A stretch of DNA of 64,000 nucleotides from Solen grandis (Eukaryota; Mollusca; Bivalvia; Adapedonta; Solenidae): contig CM037781.1 in the NCBI GenBank assembly GCA_021229015.1, positions 35,632,759-35,696,758 of the forward strand. Reading direction: 5' to 3'. The notes below the pieces were generated by a model that worked only from the letters and a program-made list of their open reading frames with translations, made no database searches and was not told where the DNA came from. The translations under genes were made by a program, and so were the position numbers. Shown piece by piece: positions 55,700-64,000 of this stretch (within the stretch, counting starts at the first letter, position 1; every line of letters starts with the position of its first letter).

Positions 55700-56235
55700 A
55701 AACCTGTTAATATACATTTGGATATCAAGTTCTGCATGGATTCAAGTTTATTTTAGCAACATTTGTAGAGATTTACCCAAGGAACACCTGTGCCAAAGAA
55801 TTCTGAAATTTGGCCTGCAGTTATGGAGAACAGGTCTCTATAGTTTTCACTATATACATATAAGGAAAATTAGCCCTGCCCTTGGCGGCCATGTTTTTTA
55901 ATGGATCGGAATAATCTTAGCAATCTTGGTAGAGGGTTACCCAAGGAACATCTGTACTAAAATATTTTGAAATCTGGCCAGTATTTTCGAAAGAGGTGGT
56001 TTTTAAAATTTCATTTTTTTCTTTCCGTTGCCACGGTTACCAGAGTTCTACATGGATCAAGTGTTTATTTTAGCAACTTATTGAAGGTTCACTCAAGGAT
56101 CATCCCTGCAAAGTTTAATTTAATTCTGTTTAGCGGTTTCAGATGTCGTTTAAACAAATTGTTGACGACGGACGACGCACGACCGGCACAAGTGATCACA
56201 AAAGCTCACTTGAATACATGTGCTCAGGTCAGCTA
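55700..56235 (-). repeat. Tandem-unit dispersed repeat ('GTGATC' type), opposite strand
   Basis: About three imperfect units with TTTATTTTAGCAAC, ACCCAAGGAACA and GAAATCTGGCC-type blocks. It ends GACGACGGACGACGCACGAC and AGTGATCACAAAAGCTCAC plus GTGCTCAGGTCAGCTAAA. This is the reverse-oriented counterpart of the 21030 repeat start. A short open frame across it (55967-56236) is a repeat artefact. Confidence 0.72.
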
Positions 56236-57754
56236 AAAAAATAGAATTGAATTTACTATGGTCTTCAATTTACTTTGCCTCTGAAACGCGGCATAGCTAA
56301 TCTTGACTACTTCTAGAAGTACACTGAACACTTCTCTAAGGTGTTTCATAGCATATTAAATCAAACGTACAAACCCACAACATGTAACCAAAAGAACTAA
56401 AACACACTGAACAAAACTTATAAAGTTTTACCCTTTCTAAATGCGATGTTAAGAACACAGAATGAATCATCCGTTAATAAACAGTAAATAGTGAGACATT
56501 GTTTCAAGGATGTCATGTTAACCCTATTTCTTTTAATCTGGAATTTGTTAGTTTGCCAACGTTTTACCAAAATTCCAAAATTATGCAGTCGTGGTTATTT
56601 AAGTTTTGTTCATTTTCGCAGTTAATATTCAAATTTCAGCTGTCGTTCGTGATGGTTACATTTAAGTTCATTTTCGAAGTGTTGAGAAAACAAAATCCTG
56701 ACTGTGTAATTTTCGAGACAAATATATTCTCTATCGTCTTCCCCGCAGCACAATAGCACACAACATTAAGCATAAAATATACATGTATTGAGACTGCTTT
56801 ATTGCATAACATTAAACAATTTGAAAATTTATTTGACAAATAATGTAATATTTTTTCTTAAACATATACTCTTGAGATGATCGTTGAAAATAGAATACGT
56901 CGGAAATCAAAGGGTTCTAACAGTTTTCACCTGTCATCTTTTTCAGACAACCGTCAATCTTTTAAAAGCATTTATAATACAGGTTAGTTACGAATATTAC
57001 CGAATAACGTAACGATTGCATTGTAGTTAGGTTTACTTTCTTATAAAATTAGAATATTCTGGTAGATTAACACTGTTTAAATAATTTCTAAGTTATATTT
57101 TGCCTTTAATAATATGCTCGAATAGGAAAGGTATAAACTAAGATCATGTTACAGAATATGTAAAAATTAGATAAGCATATAATGGTAACTGTATGTTTTC
57201 CATGGCAAACGCATATTATGAAAAACTAAATTTTGTCGAATGGATATGAAAGACGGCTTGGTATATCTGCTAAATGATGATTAAATCAGAACGTAACATG
57301 ATTAATATTCTAACGCAAATAAAGGTGAAAACTGAAGTTGTCGAATGCCATAATTCAAAGTCTAATTAATTTGTCATTTACAAAATTCAATATGATTTTC
57401 CATATCTTAAATAATTTTGATTCATGATTTAATATAAGATTTACAATTATTTAAATGATACAAGTTGTACTTTCAACTATAATTGCCAATCTTTTCAAAC
57501 AATAACAATAAAGCCAGAAATCACCTATTTCCAAACAATGAACAATCATTAAGCAAAGACAGGCAGATGAGGATGTCTAAATGGAAAATATATGTTCAAC
57601 AGATTTTGTAATAGGCTATTCATGTTGGTGATTGTGCCGAACTTCTAACTAGCCTGAACATTCGTAAAACCCAGTAAAGGGATCGACAACATATATTCAG
57701 ATTAAGATGTCTGTGCTTTGAATATATGGTATCGCCGCATATGGGATGTTCCCT
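56236..57754. other. Intergenic AT-rich DNA
   Basis: Nothing recognised. Two overlapping opposite-strand short frames (56499-56839) have no domain features. Confidence 0.5.
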
Positions 57755-57850
57755 GCCTCACTACACACCATTAAGTCACATTATCCCGATACAGGGACAC
57801 ATATTCATGTACTCATCTCATTTACTGACCATCAAGCAAGAGTGCAATCA
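57755..57850 (-). mobile_element. Diverged V-SINE-like fragment
   Basis: ACACACCATTAAGTCACATT, ATCCCGATACAGGGACAC and GACCATCAAGCAAGAG follow the order of the V-SINE-like minus-strand body (CACCCAGTCACATTATCCTG, CACCGGGCC, GCGTCAAGCAAGGGAG). Old and incomplete. Confidence 0.55.
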
Positions 57851-60800
57851 ATCACACAGACGTATAAAGTAAGTGCTCATGCGAACATGCTTTTTCAAAT
57901 ATAAAACTGTGCCTACTTACGCGAAAGATACCAAAGAAAAATCGCTAGTGATAACTTTCTCGCACACCAACGTCAACATAACATACGAGGGTTTGTTGAA
58001 GAAGTACGTGGATTTTCTTTACTTCGCTATATAAAAATAAAGATATCCGGAACTCACATAAATGTTTTGTCCATGTGTGTACAAACAAGATGTTCATGCA
58101 ATTTTGCTGAAAAGCATGCAAAACAATTGAATTCTATTTTATTCTGTGTAGACCTTTTTCATTTCTGACGGTGCAATGTATTTGTACCTACAGCTCAACC
58201 CGGAAAAAACCCCAATGTGTTTCCGGAGTAAGTCTATTCAATTATAACAAACGATCACATACACCTGAAACACCAATCCTACACGGAGATATACGAGACT
58301 TTACTGCACTGTATGTTTCAGAACACGTCCCGCCCACTATTCTCACTATATTGCACAAAGTGCCCTTTTTGAACAACTAAAGGGTTTCGGGGTATTTACC
58401 GTAAATTAAACGTTAGGACTTCGTAAGTCAGTTAAATTTTATACGAGGCTTTGCTTTATTAAATATTCGAAAATAGTTTTCTCTTGTAAATTTATGCTGA
58501 AACGTACTGGGTCATTTAATAATTGGTATAAGTATGCAAACACCATTTTCTGTTTGGGTAAATTAGTGGGGCACTTGTCTGAAAGTCAAAAAAAAAAAGG
58601 AAAAAATACTAGCGAATGAATGAAATAGGAGGGAGGGAGACAGGATGGCGAATCGATGCGACCTTGTTCGCAGTACTATCCACAAGTGACTGAGATTTAT
58701 GACCCTGACATATTGTAAACTTTCGAAACACTAGTCAAGACAAGAGTTGATTGAAGTAGGAAACTTCAGGGTATTTTCGAATTTTAACAATAGGATACTG
58801 CTTAAATCATTACCTGTATCAAATCATTATATTTTTCCAAAATTCATTTCCTCCTTATCTTTTTGGGTTTCTCCTCCCTACCCTTTCTCTCTTATATTTT
58901 TACACAGTTTTAAGACATATATAATATAGTTAGATATTATTTAATTGTTAGTTGAATCATTATTGTTCCTTTCATACAACATAGTACATACTATTCAAGC
59001 AAATTGGGATAGGCTGTGAACAGAATCACAGCTCACAACTAAACACTTAATTACACATGTCGATAGCTCTTTCAATTGATATGTAGGAAAACGTCTTGAG
59101 CTAAATTAACTTATAATACGCGGAATTCTTCATTGTAGTAAAAGTAAAACCGTTTCTCAAGGTTGGAGATAGTTTTGAAGAGCATAAGGAACAATAAAAC
59201 AAAAAAGGAGAGAGTTAAAAGAAGAAAGAGATGTGTAGGAGAGGTCGTCTACCAACATTAAACAGTGATCAGCGTGCATATCAAGCCGTTTAGTATTTAG
59301 AATGAAAGTCTGGACACTTTGAAATATAAGTTCACTTTGGTCAAAGAGCCACCACGAAATAGTTTATAAAATAAATTCTAAGATCCTGTAGCGTCAACAT
59401 TATATTACAACAGTGCGTATAAAGATGAAAAGAGATGAAATAGTGATAATTATTTTCGATTCTGGTTATAACACAATACCTTTTACTAAGAGACAATGCT
59501 TTTGTGAGCTGTGCTCTGTGCCGAGTCGAGATAGTATTTGGAGATGTCTAATATCGATATAGTAGTACGAGGGCTTCATATAAAGACAGGCAGTTGTTAA
59601 TAAAGAGTTGAAATAAGTAGTTGTTCTAGAGTGAAAAACCAGAAATGGTGCAAGCATTATTTCTAAGGCGAGGGTTTTCAACATTTGAGTTCATAGTACT
59701 AATGATGACGGATGTACAGAGCTTTTTTCTTTTGTAAACCATTAAAACGGCGTTTTCTTCGTCTTTCTGAGAGTGCCTCCCAGCTAACTTTCACCAAGAG
59801 CTAATTAATACTGACAAAGTTTAGTAGCGCCTAAAACTGTCCTGCAATATGCATTCTGTATACGTTTAATTTGTTAGCCTCGTGTAAAGAACAATTGCTC
59901 CAGGCATATATTTGATTGTTCGTAAAATATACTTTAAAATTAGGACCTCACTCATGGGTTATCCTTGACCGTAAGGTCTAAAGATATGACCATAATAAAA
60001 ATGATTGCTAGCCACTAAAATAGAAAAAGAATGTTTTATAGTATGTTTTTTTTCTATCGAAACGTATGGCAAATGGATAAAAACATTTTACTAACTTTTA
60101 TGACCCAAAACAAATAACATGAATTCTTGCCTAAATGCCGCTGATTTATATCAAAATTAATGAGAAAAAAAATGAGACTTAAAAGTGCCTAAATACCAGA
60201 TCTGAATTTCAATAGAAAGTTTACGCGATGTCTTTTCTTTTTTTTTTTTGCCATGAAAATACACGCCAGTTTTTGCAAAGGAAATTAATTTCAACGAAAA
60301 TAGATTCTTCAATACGAAGACGTCGCTTCTCCTTTTACCACCAATAATCAAATAGTCACATTTAATTACCTCTGTTATAAGTCACAAAAATGTCAGCATG
60401 TGTTTGACACGGTGATTGATATCTATCAAAGAGAAAGCATGGCTTTATTGTGATTTTATGAATCAATAAATGGTTGTTTCTGTTTAAAGTATATTAGGAT
60501 AGCGAGATTAGAAAAAACAACTTAGGGAACTGTGTATTTGACCCAGGAAAACGTCAATTTTTAGACACATACTCGATTTATTTAAAAGTCTTACGGACAT
60601 ACCAATTTTCATTTCGTTGGATGTATAACTACAGGAGGCCATTCTATCAGCAGTTTAAAACTGGGGGTTGTCAACGCTTGTTTCCAAGAAATAAACACCA
60701 GGCCCCCGATAAAAGCATCGGAGGACTTTATACCGTTTATGTTAACTCCTTTGATATATAATAAAAGCAAAGGCAACCAGATACGTCGCTGTTTCTATAG

Positions 60801-62425
60801 ATGCTTCTGATAAATGGTTCCGTATAAATGAAAGCGTGTTCATAAATATGCATATTGCCATTTTAAATTATATGCACAATTTATATCAAATAAGCCAAAA
60901 CAGCAATATAATCATTTTAAGCTACACGTGTTTAATCAGATTGTGACAAAATAACCTGAAATTAATGAAAATTCGATATCATATGAATAATGCATGTTCG
61001 TGAAATACTTTAGATATTAATCGACTGAAGAGCGGCAATCCGATATATCTGCGTAAAATGGAGCGCAATAATTAAATGTGAAGCCCACTGTGCATGTGAA
61101 AACTATTAATTAGAAAATTGCACAGCAAGCTTTCAAGTGCTAATAAAAGAGAGAAAAAAACGTCGAAACGACATTTGACGCCAGAACTGAAAGGCGGATG
61201 AACGAAATGCTTTGCTCAGCAAAGGCGAAGACATGCATAACGTTAATGCTAAATGATTTGATGATTTTTTTCTCAAGGTTAAGGGTAATTTTTTTAGAAC
61301 CACTAGTAGGCACATGATCAATCTGAAAGGCTGGTAGCTTTTCAGTATTATTTAATGCGCGCTGTGCATGGCGCTGTTTTAATTTGATACCACATGAAAG
61401 TAAAATATTTAGATGTCTTAATGGTGTGATGAAACATCGGGTACTGAATCATAACAAAGATGGACACGTACATTTAGCGCATGCTCATTGGGACAGTCGC
61501 AGGACATAAATCACGAAATTAACTTAAACATATTTTTTGACTGGAATTATCAATTTATACATTTTATAATGACACGATATAATGTTCATTTTCCAATGAA
61601 TTCTAAGATTTTTTATCAACTTTAAGAAAGAGTGGGGGAAGTAGGAAATGACTTGAGAGAATCTTGACTGTCGTTTATATAATACAATTTACTATTCATT
61701 ATATGCTACAGAAGTAAAGGCTGGTAACACTGGAAAAAGTCTAAAGATTATAGGGTAATACATGTATACAATTTGCTTGTAAATACATGTACGACATTTT
61801 AATAAATGAATAAATCATCCATTTTTATTTCTTGCAAATATTAGACACCATAAATTAAGCTTTCAACAAAGTCTATTGAAATCAACTCTTTTGTTATTTT
61901 CACTCAGTTATCTGAAGGTTGGGTGGTATTTTTTTGTACCAATCAATAACTGTGGCTGATTTCCAATTAATTAAATTCCGAATCGTTAAATCTTCATAGT
62001 ATGCTATATGGAAACTGAACGAGTCTCATATTTTGCATATCAAAAGAAAAATTAAATGAATAAATAAAATAAAATAAAAAAATGTAAATACTTTCATGGA
62101 AGAAATAAATCATAAAAATGAAGTGTGGTATTTATTCAAATGATATCTCTAGATTATTCAAAATGAATGTTGAAATGTTTGTTTATATAAACAACATTTA
62201 ATTTTAATGCTTGCGATGTAAGTTTGATCATACACGGTGAGCATATTCAACTTCCCAATGATTAAACATATTTTTTTTCTTGCTTTTTCTCTCTAAATAT
62301 TGCCATATCGTCTTAAAAACTGAACCAGCTATGGTGCAAAATTTACCTCAGATTGCTAACCCACTTCCTTTTGAAGATAACAATAACCCATTAACTTCAA
62401 CTCGAAGGCTAAAAGATTTTGAAGA

Positions 62426-62485
62426 ACTCCACGCAGTAGTTACCTCCCCTTACAGTTGTTTGCAAGGGAGATCACTGTGTGGAGT
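62426..62485. repeat. Imperfect hairpin, ACTCCAC...GTGGAGT
   Basis: ACTCCACGCAGTAGTTACCT and CCCCTT at the left pair with AAGGGAGATCACTGTGTGGA and GT at the right, with gaps; loop about 12 bases. AAGGGAGAT-type stretches recur in mollusc repeats (recall), so this may be a small MITE or the end of one. Confidence 0.6.
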
Positions 62486-63097
62486 TTGATGGCTAGGCTG
62501 TATTAAAACTGATATTACGACGATCAATTAAATGATGTTGGTGTTTCCCCTTACCGTGACAGTTTCACAGAAAAAGAGATGATTACAGACAAGGGGGGCT
62601 CAAAGAAAAAAAGAGACTACAGTTACCTGTCCCTGGTTATGGAAGAACTTGCACAGAAAAAGGTCCTACTCTTTCATGCAATTGTTCGAAAGATTAATGA
62701 AAGGGATGAGATAAAAGTTCATTTTCTGTCAGAGTAGACCTAAAATATACGGTAGATGTCGATATTTTCACAGGTTTGTGGCTTGTATGTGTTTCTTTGG
62801 ACGATGATTTCACCATATTTAACATTTTTTAACTGTCCTCTTAAGATATCCATACGCAGAGATTTGGACTAACACAAAGAACTACATTATCCATATATGA
62901 CTGCAACCAAATTTTCTCTCGGCTGATGTTATCCATCTCGAAATTGTTTTAGAGGCTCAGACAGTCAAAACATTTGACTCCTCTGGAAATATTTATAAAG
63001 AACATATGGTAACTGAGACAGAGCCAGCCAAGTAGAAAAATTGTCTTAACATAATACAGCTGGTAACATTCTCACGTGAAAACGTCAAGTGACCAGT

Positions 63098-63213
63098 CTG
63101 GGATTTGAGCCCCTCATTCTTCCCCCCACCCTCGAAAGTAAGCTAGTTGTCATCCTTATATTAACGCTTCGAGTTGAGTGTTAACTAGAAAGTCAGCGAC
63201 TCGGTCACAGAGG
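63098..63213 (-). mobile_element. Degraded SINE-A head
   Basis: GGGATTTGAGCCCCTC (B-box region), GAGTGTTAACTAGAAAGTCAGC and ACTCGGTCACAGAGGC keep the SINE-A order on the minus strand, with insertions between. Confidence 0.5.
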
Positions 63214-64000
63214 CATTTTTAAGTTCAAAATATGAGGCGAGGGATGTAAATTGAAGGGCGATTGCTTTTGCATCAAGATGAATGGATCTTTCTCATTCTC
63301 AATTTCGTGTTATTTATCATTGCGAAACATAGTTTCGTTTTATCTCGCGTAAGAGATAGACGTCCGTCTCATGACACTAAATACACCCACATACGCACTA
63401 AATCGTCTATCTAGTGTCAAATGAACACGCCGTCTTTGGTTTCATTTTAAATAAAAAAAACAAAAGATCCGATATATCTGAGTTTCCATTTCTTTTTATC
63501 TCGGATTTGTCACCATTATGAATGCCACGCTAAAACCATGACTGTCTTTGTTCGAATTATATCATTCTTGTACTCTCCCTCTTCCTATTATACTATATAT
63601 ACACATTTCTCCCTCCCATCGACCCCCTTTCTGTTGTTCTCTTCATATGTAAGTATATAATAATTATGATGCATGTCTATTTTATTTCATTTCAGGGAAA
63701 CAACCATTTAAATAAGACACAATCATCGGATAACAAACGAACCGGATTTTTATACCGTTTCGATCGGCAAGAAAGGTTCAATCTTGAATAAACATCGCTA
63801 CAGAGAATAGTATGAACGGAAGACAGTTTTTGACTCAAACAGTTTGATAAATAGATATGAAAATAATGAATATACTGACTTTTTATTACTTATCTTTTTA
63901 GATAAAGATAGGTCTTAATCGGACTGATGATAACAAAGAAACAACAACAACAACAACAAAAAATAAAGAACAACAACATTTGCAGACGCATCAGATTATG

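Larger units (their letters stand above)
57851..64000. other. Intergenic AT-rich DNA, no supported gene
   Basis: Short open frames (60157-60351 -, 61133-61321 -, 62280-62489 +) show no recognised domain. A short imperfect hairpin is at 62426-62485 and a degraded SINE-A head at 63098-63213. A CAA tract lies near the right edge (63939-63960). Confidence 0.5.

Noticed and set aside
61133..61321. Minus-strand 62-codon frame rich in Ser/Leu/Arg
   Set aside because: No recognised motif; could not be linked to any splice structure.
62280..62489. Plus-strand 69-codon frame with a plausible acceptor upstream
   Set aside because: Its 3' half is the imperfect hairpin at 62426-62485, so coding is unlikely.

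Overview
The window is AT-rich animal nuclear DNA with long introns, many tRNA-derived SINEs, MITE-like inverted-repeat elements and microsatellites. No operon-like packing is visible. The SINEs are of a V-SINE/RUDI-like type that is familiar from bivalves and other molluscs. With the tandem-unit repeats around 21.0 and 55.7 kb, they point to a mollusc, most likely a marine bivalve. I inferred this from repeat style and a receptor gene, not from a marker gene.

One host gene can be supported with confidence. It is the 3' half of a class B (secretin-family) GPCR on the + strand, from 6981 to the stop at 24735. Five exons join in frame with GT-AG splice sites and encode extracellular loop 2 through TM5, TM6, TM7 and the C-terminal tail (208 residues visible). 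The residues and the exon layout, including a 42-nt TM7 exon, most resemble PTH/PTHrP-type receptors. Its 5' exons (signal peptide, hormone-binding domain, TM1-TM4) are not seen and probably lie upstream of the window, so 1-6980 is probably intron.

About 24.7-33.1 kb is repeat-rich intergenic DNA. It holds a piggyBac-like MITE (25042-25286), other inverted-repeat elements, a SINE, and a 100-base assembly gap (32336-32435). The interval 33.1-34.85 kb differs from the rest. A motif (AGATAAGGTGAACGTTG) occurs three times ahead of a compact series of short same-strand reading frames. One is a BIR (inhibitor-of-apoptosis type) zinc domain split over three frames at two homopolymers. Another is a Cys/His-rich protein I do not recognise. 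This is the best candidate for something undescribed: a decayed IAP-like gene or a relic of an endogenous DNA virus or large transposon. A roughly 320-bp direct repeat lies at 32436 (abutting the gap) and at 41670, bracketing this block and about 7 kb more.

From 35 to 64 kb I find no convincing host gene. The region holds V-SINE-like copies (one composite with flanking target-site duplications), a CR1/L2-type reverse-transcriptase remnant at about 38.5 kb, a diverged segmental duplication (about 43.7-45.4 versus 49.6-50.5 kb), a second piggyBac-like MITE (51671-51912), two fold-back hairpins (52.3 and 53.0 kb), and low-complexity tracts. No intact tRNA, rRNA, CRISPR or complete transposase gene was recognised.
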